DNA from: Irpex lacteus
Lineage: Eukaryota; Basidiomycota; Agaricomycetes; Polyporales; Irpicaceae
Assembly: GCA_001986395.2 (NCBI GenBank)
Contig: MQVO02000008.1
Span: 1,116,001 to 1,180,000, forward strand
DNA length: 64,000 nt
Direction of reading: 5' to 3'
Both the position numbers and the translations under genes were made by a program. The notes below the pieces were generated by a model that saw only the letters and a program-made list of their open reading frames with translations, did not search any database and was not told where the DNA came from. Numbering within the stretch: position 1 is the stretch's first letter; each line of letters opens with the position of its first letter. This document shows, in pieces, positions 23,040 through 34,653 of the stretch.

Positions 23040-24796
23040 ATGGCATCTGTTGCGGAATTACAATTGCAGTTAGTCGCTTATCCAGCAGTCAATATCCTGC
23101 TGATTAATGGATATTTCTTAGGCTCATTGGCATATATATCACTGCTTCTTCCAACGGTAAGTGATATTCTCACTGTTCCTTGCTAGCAAACTCATATTCA
23201 TCCGTCCCAGTAATATTCATATGTGACAACATGACCATGTTAATACAAGAAGTCACCGTCATATGGCAAAGGAGATGGACCGCTATGACCTGGCTGTACG
23301 CATTCACACGCTACAGTACGGCTATTAATTGTATCATCTTCTTTGTTCCGGTGGACAATATTATAGTACGTCATCACAACAGGTTTAATCCATTTGACGA
23401 TACTGAATTTTTCCGCCTTCTTAGAGGTATGCTTACGACATTCAATACTTTTATGCTCAGAGCCTGATGGTCTTCAAAGCTGTCGGGCCGGTCAGTATAC
23501 AAGCGATGTGCTCTTTCTGACACAGTATATTTGCTTCGCTTGTAAGTACCACTCCACTTCCAGAGAATGACATGAAGGAATAACTCCCATTTTTCACGCC
23601 AGTGTTCTCTGCGATGCGAGTTTACGCGTTGCGTGATGGCAGATACCTCATAGCTGGGATTGTCTTCTTGTTAAACATCGTACCCTTTGCAACGAATCTG
23701 GTAAGCACTTTTTAGACGCAAACATAATCCCGAAGTAACATATGTCGATGGACAGTACAGCGTAGCGACCGTCACGGTGGTGGCAGATTTGGTCGTCTGT
23801 GAATCAGTGCCAAACATTCCACGAAGCGTCAGTATATCGTACGTGTTCCAATCTCTGAGTGTGATGTTGTCTAACACCTTATCTAATCTTCCAGACGTGA
23901 GTACGCTTTTTAAAAAAAGCCCCTCTCAAACTCTCAGACGGATTCAAACAGTATCGCTGGTCACACGAATAGCTGTGATTATTGGTGATATTCTTGTGTT
24001 GGCGGTAACCTGGGTGAAAACAGCCGAATCGTACAAGGAAGCGCGACGGTTGAACCTCAGAGCTCCTCTGGTAACAATGTTATTCCGCGATGGTGAGCTT
24101 ATCTGGTCAAGATCTGAGCGCTATGACGCTAACCCGCCCCCAGGAACAATTTACTTTATGTATGTCTTCATAGTAACGCAGCCCATTCGCAAAATAATCC
24201 TGGACATCCTATATAGCATTCTTCTGGTGATCAATGTATTTGAAGTGATTGGTGCCAACGTTGTAAGTTTCTCGAAACTCTCTTGTTGTGTCAGCGAAGT
24301 TGAGGACTTATGGTTTACTTTACACAGCCATCTTTATTTACGTTGGACATCTTTGTTGCTTTTCTGCAAAAGTAAGCACTCCTTATGATGTCCAATAAGC
24401 TGATCTGCATGATTGTACTTCCAGCTTTCCACCAATTATCGTCTGTCACTTCATACTCAATTTGCGGCAGATCGACGCTCCAGGTAGCTCTTGCATATCT
24501 GGAAGTCAATCAGCAAGTCTTCGTTTCGTTGGTAACATGGGACAGTCGTTGCAAATTGGAGGAGACGAAGTGGATGCCTTCGATGGATCACTCACACAAG
24601 CCGACTCCGATGAGCCTGTCGCTTGCGTTGTGGTTGACGGTGACAATGCAGTCTGCAGTGCCACTCAAGATGATGCAGAGCCCCAGATGGTGAGTGACAC
24701 TCGCTGGCTGGTAATTCATTGCCAGTGGTATGGAGCTGACATCTTGTGTCTTCTAACGTTTAAATCATGACTGTTCAGGAATTGGTCGAAGCGTAG
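23040..24796 (+). CDS. DUF6533 seven-helix membrane protein, group B copy 1
   Basis: Starts MASVAELQLQ, equivalent to the M(S/T)SxxELQxE start of the other group B copies. Exon 2 is 23122-23156. DUF6533 core: VIFICDNMTMLIQEVTVIWQRRWTAMTWLY (in two parts, residues ~24-53). The later exons encode FSAMRVYALRDGRYLIAGIVF, VSLVTRIAVIIGDILVLAVTW, GTIYFM, ILLVINVFEVIGANV, IIVCHFILNLRQID and the tail motif LRFVGNMGQSLQIGG. Frame is kept only if two 2-nt exons are used: AG at 23425-23426 and AC at 23895-23896. The final exon after an intron at ~24689 adds ELVEA before the stop. Probable 7-helix surface protein with an acidic cytoplasmic tail; function unknown. It is the first group B gene inside the interval bounded by the two MFS genes. 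Confidence 0.88.
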
Positions 24797-25484
24797 CAGC
24801 TGGCTAGTCAGGCATCAAGATTAAAAGAAACAGTAAGTACTTCGATGATCTTGTTTAACTCTCTGGCAACCTTTTCTGTGTAGGTCCGCACAACTGAGGT
24901 GCCGCTCTAGTTGCGAAGATGCATCTTATGATGATAGTCCTGATAAACCTGGTCTGGTAACCTTCGAGAAATCATCTGTGATAGATCCGCCACGGCGCGG
25001 ACCACGTACAAATTGTGTTCATCGTTCACCAATGCGAATTTATCTAAAACTGAAGTCACACTAGTATTTACGCGAATATGCAGGTGTGTTAATGGTTTAC
25101 ATAACAAGGCATCATGACATGGGCTGTCTATATCGTAGGACATTCATGAGTTGCTGTCTCGGTATCAAGGTGAGGTTCTACAATTGTTCCTCGGTACATA
25201 CATGTTCCTTGACTCCATCTCGCTTTGATATAGGCTTCTTCGAGAATGAAGATTTGATCTTTTACGTGTGTCTGCTAATGTCCATACCATTTCCTCTCGC
25301 AGTCCGGGCATAGATCTCTCCGATATCAAGACGTGGATCATCTGCAGGTGCGACCAAAGCTCCTCATGATACTGATGAGCATAAAGAGGTATAAGACACT
25401 TCCACTGGAATGATACGTTTTTGGTACAACTTTTCACACATCCCCTCGCAACTGTCAATTGTCGGCTGGACTATTTGTACGCAA
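24797..25484. other. Intergenic spacer between group B copies
   Basis: No gene recognised in 688 bp. It should contain the 3' end of copy 1 and the promoter of copy 2. Confidence 0.4.
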
Positions 25485-27218
25485 ATGTCACGATCTTCTA
25501 TTACGGAGCTCGAACACGAGTAAGTGTCCTTGAACTATGTGACCACGCAATATTCATCAATATGTCCGAGTCAGGCTCATAGCAGATTATGCCTCCCGAG
25601 CCGCTAATGGCAAGTCTCAGGTTCATCGTGGTACTCACCTACTAGGATACTGACTCCAAGTTTGCTTCGCCATGAATGACCAAGCAGCTTTATTTCTATA
25701 CGAGTGCGTGATTACTCTAACACAAGAGGTCAATGTGATATGGCACCGAAAATGGACCGCGACGACCTGGCTATATGCGTTCACTCGTTATGTTACGGTT
25801 CTGGACCAAACTATTCTCCTACTTCCGGTCAGGAATTTCGCGGTGAGCCGAGCTTACCTGATTCTATATCTTATAAACTGACGGTTGCACAGAGGTATGA
25901 TTTTGTGCAGGATTTGTGGCCTCGCATTGAGAGATTCGAACACTAAATATCATAACAGCTGCGCAAGCCTGTCGTACGCCGATGCCGCTTGCGAGTTAAT
26001 ACGATATCTATGCATTGCGTGTGAGTGCTCTACTGCATCACTAATCTGCTGTCCGCTTTGGAGATAAATGACTGACTTTGGAATCCTCGATGCAGGGTTC
26101 TCCGCGCTGCGAATTTATGCACTCTTAGACGGTAAATACGTCATAGCCGGTATAGCCCTCGCGTTGAACCTCGTACCATTTGCTACCAATCTCGTGAGTA
26201 CTGCAATAATAAGGAGATGATGCTGAGACATAAATAAGGTTCAAGTTCAATTTTTCAACCAGTATCCTCTTGGAAGACGTTGAGATATGCACGGCAATTC
26301 CTGGAATATCACCAAGTCTCCTCATGTCGTAAGTGTACTAGTGCACGCCGTGAATCAATCAATCCTTTAATCAATCAATTTACTAGATGTATGTACACAT
26401 TTACAAAGGACTGAATGTGTGGTACTCAATCTTCGACAGTGTCACTATTCACCCGAATTTCTGTCGTGATCGGAGATGCCCTGGTCTTAGCCGTCACATG
26501 GATAAAAACAGCTCGAGGATACCGAGATGCACACCGACTGAACATCAAGGCTCCTCTCGCAACGATTCTCTTTCGTGACGGTGAGATGAACGAATCAGTA
26601 TCCCGTTCGTTCTCGGTATACTGATAATAAACTTTACAGGAACGATTTACTTTCTGTAAGTCTCCTTAGTAATCTCTGGCGTATTGTTGCTTAGCCATCA
26701 CATCACACTACCCGTCGTTCCATCAGTATCCTTCTGGCTATCAACGTCCTCGAAGTAATCGAGCTTAACAATGTGTGTTTCTCGTTAACAGTGCATTCCA
26801 AGTAGCAGCTGATTACTGTGCTTGCCTTACCATAGCCAACTCTGCTTACTTTAGATCTCGCGGGGCCCTTCTATAACATGTCGGTGACTCCTCATACATC
26901 CTCACCAACGAATCGACTAAATACACCTGTAGTTTACCGCAGATCATAATCGGCCGCTTCATCCTCAACCTGCGACAGATCGAACCTGGAGAGAACTCTC
27001 AGACCTCTGGAAACCAGTCGCGCAGCCTTCGCTTCGTGGGAAACATAGGCCAGTCACTACAATTCGGCGGAGGGAGTGTGGACAGAGACGAAGAAGCTTC
27101 TGTAATTGAAGCTACTTACACGGAAGCCGATGCAGATATCTCCCCAGAGATAGCCATTGGGGCAACTGAATGTGAGAAGGGGAATGAAGACCTCTGTACA
27201 CACAATCACATCGATTGA
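25485..27218 (+). CDS. DUF6533 seven-helix membrane protein, group B copy 2
   Basis: Starts MSRSSITELEHE. Exon 2 ends at a GC donor (AATG|GCAAGT near 25610) demanded by phase. The DUF6533 core reads ALFLYECVITLTQEVNVIW then RKWTATTWLYAFTRYVTVLD. Further exons give CASLSYADAACELIRYLC, FSALRIYALLDGKYVIAGIAL, LSLFTRISVVIGDALVLAVTW, GTIYFL, ILLAINVLEVIELNN, PFYNM, then IGRFILNLRQIEP and LRFVGNIGQSLQFGG before an acidic tail ending THNHID. The Cys normally preceding RFILNLRQ is Gly here. Two 2-nt exons are needed: AG 25893-25894 and AT 26387-26388. It converges with the minus-strand MFS gene, 298 bp apart. Function unknown. Confidence 0.88.
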
Positions 27219-27516
27219 AATTGGGGCGTAGTAAGTGAGTCAATATATTTGTTGTCTTGAGAAGTAAAGTAGATGTTGATCTCTCATGTCATTGATTAGG
27301 GCCCTACCCCCCGTGGACGTCAAAGCACTGCGGACTCACTGTCCCGTCCAAGTTCAAGTCGTTTCGTAACTGTACCCTTCTGTGGTTCAACCAATTCAAC
27401 GCGCAAGGCAATACGAACACAGTAGATGTGCTGATGGGCGTCCAAAAAGTGCTAAATCAGGCCACTCCAGCACAGAGTACTTACATTAATAACACTACTG
27501 TCCAACCACGCACCTC

Positions 27517-29670
27517 TTAAGTCGTATACACAAACCTTGGATGTCGATCCCCCAGTCTGCGCCTCTCTGCCCTCGAATCCCACTCTCCGTTCTCACCAAA
27601 CTCCTTCTCGAGCCTCTCGACCTCTCGACGTTTGCGTTTGTTGTTATAGTTGAGATACACCATGATGTATGCGCAGAACGCGGCCATGGCAAGTGAGAAG
27701 GCGAGATTGATGCTGGTGGCGGTGTGGAAGCGAGGGGGGTCAACGAAGATCCATGTTGAGACAATGCCTGAGTTGGTTTGTTGACAAGTCAGTACTGCTA
27801 ATAGCCACCAATAGAATGCTACGTACCTCCAATGTTGGTTGACGCAAATGCCGCCGCAATTGCCGTTGCACGTCTGTAATGCGGCTGAACGTTGTTCGAG
27901 TTCCACGTGCTCAAGCAGGGTGCACCGGCGTATACACCAATAATTTGTAGGAAGAGGGCGGCATAGTCGGCATGTTTATTCTTTGAGCCTATCGTTCAGT
28001 TGTCAGATCTTCAGGTCGGAAGGCCCAACGGAGATGTCATGACGCACCGAGGAAGAGGGCATATCCGACGGCAGCAAGCAAGCTAGTACCAATTGCCATC
28101 GGGCCACGCTGCTTGTACTTGTCGCATAAATAAGAACATACGATGCTGATAACAAATGAGCATGCGTAGGGAGGGACCTGCCATATAATCATGTCAGAAT
28201 GTACAGCAAGATTAGACAACATCAAAACTCACAGTCAGGAGCTGGGTATGCGTAGCACCGTACCCGAGGGCATTCACAATCGTAGGTGTGAAGTTTGCAA
28301 GACCAAAGAGCTACAAGATAAGGCACACAGGCTGTTAGATCAACGTATCCTTTGTTCCGTGAAAAAATAGCTCACAGTAACTCCGCTAAAGAACAACGGC
28401 GCGCAAATCAACAGCACGTGCTTCGCGTTCGTGAAAACGCTCCAGACTTCCGACCAGCTGAACACTTCTGGCTCACGCCCATCGACATCGGCGTCAGCAC
28501 TCCAGTCCTCTGCCAACGCCGTGCAATACACAGAACGCTCGTCTGTTGTGAGTATGCGAGTAGAGAATTGTGTGGGAGTGGCCGGAACACCAATAAGGAA
28601 TGTGATGAGTCCAAAAAGAGTTGTAAACACGCCTTCCTGTGAAGGTCGCACAAGAGCAAAGTGTAAGTCGCCATGTATACAGTGAAGAGTTGAGATGGAG
28701 AGAAAGATGACTGACGAGAATGAAGATCCACGCCCACCCAGGCAGACCTCTCAGTCCATGCATGTTCTGAATGGCTGCCGCGAGTAGACCTGAGAAGGCC
28801 CCTGCAAGCGAGGTTGCGCTGAACATCATCGAAAAACGAAGCTGCATCTCGTGACGTTTGTAGAACGAGGACATGTACAGCACGATTCCTGGGAAGAGGC
28901 CACCTATCGATTGCAGTTACATCATAGTGTCAGAACGAGGTGTGCACTATAGAGGGATCAAAGTTGCGTACCTTCGAGAGCACCAAGGAAGAATCGGCAT
29001 GCAAGTAAGCCGCCATAAGTCTTGACAGCGCCCTGGCATGCACATACCATACCCCAGAGAGCGACCATGATGGGTAGGGTATTGTTTGCGCCCAGACGCT
29101 TCATCAGGAGGTTCATGGGAAGCTCCATAAGGATGTACGGCACGCTTCATGATGATTAGTTGATGATGGAGAGAAGAGATGCAGATGCTCACTAGGTTAT
29201 CGTCAGCGCGGTTGAGAATTGTTCGTTCGTCATCTTCAAAGACTGTTGCAATCCTGCAATCCGTGCATTCCCGATGTTGCTATAGAAAGGACGAGCGATG
29301 AGGTCCATGATTATCGTTTTTATTCATGGGACACACTCACGAACGGTCCTATTCAATACCGGTCATCGGCAATACTTTGACTTAGAAGGATTTTGGCGTA
29401 CTTACAATAAAAGACAGCAAGTCTATAGTATATCTGGTCAGTTACCGATTAGCTAAAACAACGTAACGCTTTCTTACAGTACATTCCGACGAGAGGAACA
29501 ACAACGAGATCCACCTTCCTCAGTGCTCGTCTCTCTAAGTGCCTATCGATAGCAAATCCATATGAGGCAGAAGTACCCTCCCTCTCGACGCTGGGATATA
29601 ATTCCTTGAACTGCGAGTCTGCGTCAGATGACGACAGTTCAGGAGCGACCATGGCATTGGGAGCTGACAT
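27517..29670 (-). CDS. MFS transporter, anion:cation symporter (Dal5/Tna1-like), copy 2
   Basis: Eleven minus-strand exons: 29670-29478, 29422-29406, 29348-29341, 29279-29193, 29144-28972, 28903-28716, 28636-28376, 28310-28233, 28177-28048, 27988-27827 and 27767-27517; 1548 nt, 515 aa. The nine internal exons have exactly the same lengths as in the copy at 18.4 kb (17, 8, 87, 173, 188, 261, 78, 130, 162 nt), so the two are recent paralogues in inverted orientation. Motifs are conserved: NIGNARIAGL, ELPMNLLMKRLG, FFLGALEGGLFPGIVLY, GLPGWAWIFILEG, CDKYKQRGPMA, NIGGIVSTWIF, RHPRFVYTT. Differences concentrate in the N-terminus, which is longer and divergent, and the charged tail. All splice sites are intact, so it is probably functional. 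Substrate unknown. Confidence 0.95.
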
Positions 29671-31053
29671 GTTGCAGAGGGGGCAACAACTAGCTCTGGG
29701 TCCGGAGGCGTGTGTAGAGAGGAGTCCCTAAGGGTCAAGGACGTGTCCCAGAGACAGTTTTGTCGCTTCTGCGTGAGAATAATCTATATCGCGGGTGATA
29801 TGTAGAGTGTATGGGGTAAACGGCAAAGAAGCATATCACGACAGATAGGATCGTTCGCTCACCAAATGGAATAGCTCCAGCTTGTATAACCACAACGCTG
29901 GGTATGACAGGCTTGAGAATTCGTGCCTTAGGAAGCAACAACTTATTGGGAAGGCATGAGCTTTGTTCACATTTACCATCTCTCAGGTCGTCTGACCATT
30001 ACAGCAGACGTCTTGAGAAAAGCTGATCGTATCGAACCTGAGAGCCCCGCCCCCATATATGTACGGCGAATATACAGCTGCCAGGAACAGCATCATAGAA
30101 GTCTTGTTCGCCGAAGAGGAGAACCGAGATCCGCGACGACCTATATTGGTGGAGCTCATTCAGTTTGCAAGTATGAATCCAGCACTGCAGAACGACTCAT
30201 ACCGCCGCCCCATCCCAAAATGATCAACAATTCGCGTTCACTTAACTCCAGTGCCGAAACCTACTGTCATGCCAGCATGGTCAGCGCTCAATACGAGGGA
30301 GACTTCACACACCCTTCACGCCACATCTATTGGGCTGCCTCAGCTGATCGCATAGTGAATGATCCAGTAGTATATGTGATAGGGCAGGCAATCGGGGCAG
30401 TCGGGGTAACAGGGTAGACAGAAAAAAGCAATGTGTATAAGTATTAATGCGCATTCCCAGAGACACAGGGGGGCTCGACAAAGATAAGAAAGTAAAACCT
30501 TGAGAGTTTACTAGTACTCCTGAGGCCTGAGAGTTGGACATTGAGGGGAAAGGTGCGCCAGCGCCTCGTTTCATGTCAACTTAGGACAAACACGGGTACA
30601 CAACACGTCGACCGAAAAGCCGAAATCTTCTCACTTGGCGGCCATGTAAGTACTCTACAAACCCAATCGTTACAACACACATACAGCAAAAACCATCATG
30701 CTCTCGGCTGATGCAATCTGTCCTGTACGGGCGCGAGCAATCTAGAAACAAGGCTTCGATGAAAGACCTGACTGAAAGTTGCACGCCGCAGTGGGAAGCT
30801 TGCTAGCATGGCACGGCGTAGTACAAAAGTTCAAGGTAGTATTTCCTAATATTACGGTAGGACATTCTCTGAACTCTGATTGATATTCGACAGATTCATA
30901 TGGGGATGCATCGAGAATATCCGTATCCGTACGGATCCCCCTTCTCCTCTCTCACGCCAAACAAGGAAATGCTCGTGCGATCCCATCGTCCTGAATCCGT
31001 TTTATACGCCTACCTTGCGGGTGCGGGCTTCCTTGGAAGGAGTCTAATTCACG
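29671..31053. other. Intergenic, divergent promoter region
   Basis: The region separates the minus-strand MFS copy 2 from the plus-strand group A copy 3, so both promoters should be here. Open frames such as 29956-30417 have no recognisable domain. No RNA gene or repeat stood out. Confidence 0.4.
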
Positions 31054-32909
31054 ATGCAAGCTTCGCCCGCCATCCAAGAATCTCTGTGGGATATGTGAGT
31101 GTATTCTCTCTCATGATGCCCAGAGCTTGAAATAACTGATCTGCTGCCGTTCCATAGCCAAGCAGGGAAAGTGAGTGGAGTCGATCTACTAGGCTTAGAT
31201 GGCCGGAGAACCAAGCGCCTAATACACACGCAGTACTTCTTCCTAGCTGGAGTCACCGTTTTGTTGTACGACCATGTCACAACGCTCTCGCAAGAGGTGC
31301 TGGTTCTTTGTATCGCGGGACCTCATGCATCATGCTTTAACTTATCGTTCATTCTCGTATCATAGGTGGAGGTTATCTGGAAGCGCAAGAAAACATACAG
31401 TACGTATTTCAACTTCTACACGCGAGATCAGAGGTCTAACTGCACCCAAACTTGGCTTAATTGAAGTTTCATGGCTTTTCATACTGGTAAAGTTGATAGC
31501 CCCAGCGACCTCGCGCTTCGGGTATGAACTGACCGCCTCCGCTCTAGGTACGATACTACTGTGTGCTAGCAATGATCGTTGTGTTCTTTGGTAAGTGAGC
31601 TAGTTTTCCTCGAAGAGGCGCTATCACTCTAACCATGTGCGACCAGCATACTTCTCAACGGCGATGACTCGAGAGCGATGCAAACGCTGGATGCTGTTCC
31701 TTCCGCTGGGAGTCACGGTACCACTAAGCCTACTACCAAGTATCCTAATGAGCATCCGGTAAGCTGTTCCATTAATGTTACTATCAGGCAAGTCTATCGA
31801 CTGACACAAACCGAACGTAGTATTTGGGCGATGTACAACGGAAATCGCTATCTACTCTGCTTCTTGTTCCTATACTTGGCTGCGCAGACGGCGGCGGGAC
31901 TTTGGCAGTATACTGTCCCAGGAGGGACACCCGCTCCGGATCCTCTCGATAACTATCAGTATCATTGTGAGTGTATCACCATGATCGTACCCATTCTGAT
32001 ACTGAGGCGTATCCAAGTTTGCGTATACCTTCCTCCCAAGTCCATGTACGTCTTTATCATTTTACCGATACTATATTCTGATAACGCTAATTTGAAATAG
32101 TGGTCACGCCTCGATTCTCTATGTATCCATGGAATTGGCCTTTGATAGTATGGCATTCCTTCTCACCATCGCTCGTACCATATATGTGCATTACTATCGT
32201 GAGGCAGATCCCATACAGTTTGGGCTAGGTGGACGGAGCCCCAGACCGAGGCTTCAGCGGGGAAATTTACTGGACAATTTGGTCCGCGACGGGGCGATAT
32301 ACTTTGGGTACGCTTCGTTCTTGTAACGCAAATACTGGAGAATCTGACATCTTGGTACTGTCATTCAGGGCGATATTCTCCATCAATCTTAGTTGGGTCG
32401 TCATGATTTTGCATGCACCTACCGGGCTGAGAGCCATTGCATCTCAGTGAGCAACGAAACACCTTTTTAATCTCTTCGTAAACCTCCACTTACACGTCCT
32501 ATCGTCATCTAAGACCTTCAGCTTGGTACGCTTATTTACTACCGCTCATCTCACTCACATCATACAGTTATACTAACTCCTCGACGTATCTCTGCAATCC
32601 CACAGCCTAATGACGACGTTCATCTGTCGCATCACCATGAACCTGCGAACAACAGCATACACATTCTCGCACCCTCAATCGTCAATCCATCCAAGTCAAA
32701 CCGTGGGAACAGACGGCGATATCCCCCTTACACGGCTCTATTCCGGTATACCCGGCGAGAACCGACACAAGTCTCAGGCCTTGAACACGCAAGACAGTTT
32801 TCAGTCGAAATCCGACGGAGAGTATAGTTTGACCCAAAAGCCTTTTTCTGACGGAAATGGATATGGAGAGTATGCGCATATGCACGAGAGAGCGTTCCAC
32901 GATGTTTGA
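31054..32909 (+). CDS. DUF6533 seven-helix membrane protein, group A copy 3
   Basis: Thirteen exons: 31054-31094, 31158-31170, 31234-31296, 31366-31399, 31467-31486, 31548-31590, 31647-31758, 31821-31966, 32018-32045, 32101-32307, 32369-32446, 32514-32525 and 32606-32909; 1101 nt, 366 aa. Exon lengths match copy 1 almost exactly. Signatures: YFFLAGVTVLLYDH, SQEVEVIWKRKKTY, AYFSTAMTRERCKRWMLFL, TAAGLWQYTVPGGTPAPDP, ILYVSMELAFDSMAFLLT, ILHAPTGLRAIA, ICRITMNLRTTAY. The N-terminus (MQASPAIQESLWDI) differs little from copy 1 (MQASSAVQESLWDI), so these two are the closest pair of group A. Where copy 1 uses a GC donor after exon 7, this copy has a regular GT donor at 31759. The 12-nt exon is kept. 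Function unknown. Confidence 0.93.
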
Positions 32910-34653
32910 AATGCCGGTTACTCCCCGGTTCATGGGGTTTGTTATGTGTCTGGAAGGTCGTGGGATATCTGATGGACCTAAGTATGTACTCACCCTTTTT
33001 GAGACGTTTCTGTACTATGAATGTAGGTTCTATGAAATTACACTCTGTACGAAGAATTCCAACCAATTATAAAAATCGTGCCAAGAGTCGATCAGAACTT
33101 CCTGCTGAGCAATAGAACGTGTGTCACATGAGGACGGCTTGCATTTTAGATGGTGAGTGTCTCCTGACTTGTCTCGTTTCCATGGCCAGGACATACTAGC
33201 AGCGAGTTAGAGTTCCAAATCTCTTTCCAGATTGAGTGTACAGTGACGAAAGCAAGCTTATGCCCAGTCTCAGGCTTATTGCGGCCTGTCCACGAGTTGC
33301 AGTCTCCCAGTCACCCCGATAAATATCGAGCAACCAACTCATCGTCAATGGCTGAGGCACGGAGGCCCACTGGTAGGTAGATGTCTCGATGTATGCAGTA
33401 CTATGCTCGTAGATTCTGGGGTCAGTCGTATAGCATTTTCGGGATCATTGGACGTACCTGATATGCGTATTATTGTCGGCCGATCGGGATAGAGTTCGTG
33501 TTCCGACCTCTGGTATCCCCGCTGTAAGACAGCACATATCAGGGATGTTTAGGTGCAGGGTGTTGATTTCAGTGACTTGCACGTTACGTGTGATCAGGGA
33601 GGTGCGTACCTGTGTTCTCATCCATGCTGGCTGTGCCTTTCTCTTTACATGAGGGGACTCGATACAGGTTCGTTGGCCAAGTTGACTGCGGTTGTGGCAG
33701 TCACAGTACTCGAAGCGGTGTCAGCGCGGTGGGAACTTCCGAACTTCACACAGCATGAGCGCTTAAAAGCTGGGGAGACATTGTGGGCGTTTACAGGTTC
33801 TTCGCTCGAACGTACAGGTTCTACAAGAGCCGTATGAGTACGTATGCTCAGCTTATGAACATCATTGCTTCATTAGGACTGATGTATTACATTTATCCAG
33901 TTTCCAACTCCTCACAGTGGCACGGCTTGAGTGTTCTACTGGCCGTAACGGCCATAATTGCTATGCAACTTCTCCAAGTCGAACGAGGAAACGGTCAGAA
34001 CTTCTGCCGTGCTTCTCGTTTATTAGGTTTGTACGTTTATATTACTTCTTGAAATAATCTTTTGATTAGGGACATTGCGATTCCCGAAGAACCTGATAAT
34101 CATCCAATGCCATCTTTCACGTAAGTATATTTGATATAGGGCTCAGCGCAAACCCCTCCGGCATGCTCACAACTCCGAGTGGTCTGGCGAGAGCTTTCAA
34201 ACTTGTCTTTGAGCTCTGACGCTGATATTTCTCTGCTCGCAGATCATTAATAGGTTAATATACCGTGATCTACGATGATCTGGTCCCCGCAACTCTCTGA
34301 ACGATCGTCATGACTCACTTTCCGCCGTAGACTTAAATCTCTCAGGGGCCAGTGTCTCGCAACATCAAGAAGTCTCTATCTTCCATACTCCCAGGACTCC
34401 GTTATGTCTGCCACCGAGGGTATCGTGATCTATTTGACATATGACATGCCAGTGGCTCTTTTCCATCACGAGAAGGGCGTAGTTTCCTAGTACATCTACT
34501 CGTGAACGAACCTTCTCGTGATGAGTATTAAAGGTGCTCAGTACGACAGTCTTATGTGGCATTCTCTAACACCGCAGAGCCCTTCGTTCCTCCTCTTGCT
34601 CCAATCATACTCAATCTTTGCCGGAACAACTCCCAAGACTTACGCAGGCCCCA
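32910..34653. other. Intergenic, possible minus-strand relic
   Basis: A minus-strand block at about 33720-33250 looks coding: one reading contains HRFEYCDCHNRSQLGQRT, then YPDRPTIIRIS and VGLRASAIDDELVARYLSG joined by plausible introns. I could not identify a family or a start codon, so it is left as a possible gene or relic. The rest shows nothing. Confidence 0.3.

Noticed and set aside
23777..24388. Long open frame running through an intron of group B copy 1
   Set aside because: Every other copy has stops or frame shifts in the equivalent intron, and splice sites (including the AC exon) are conserved, so the open frame is chance.
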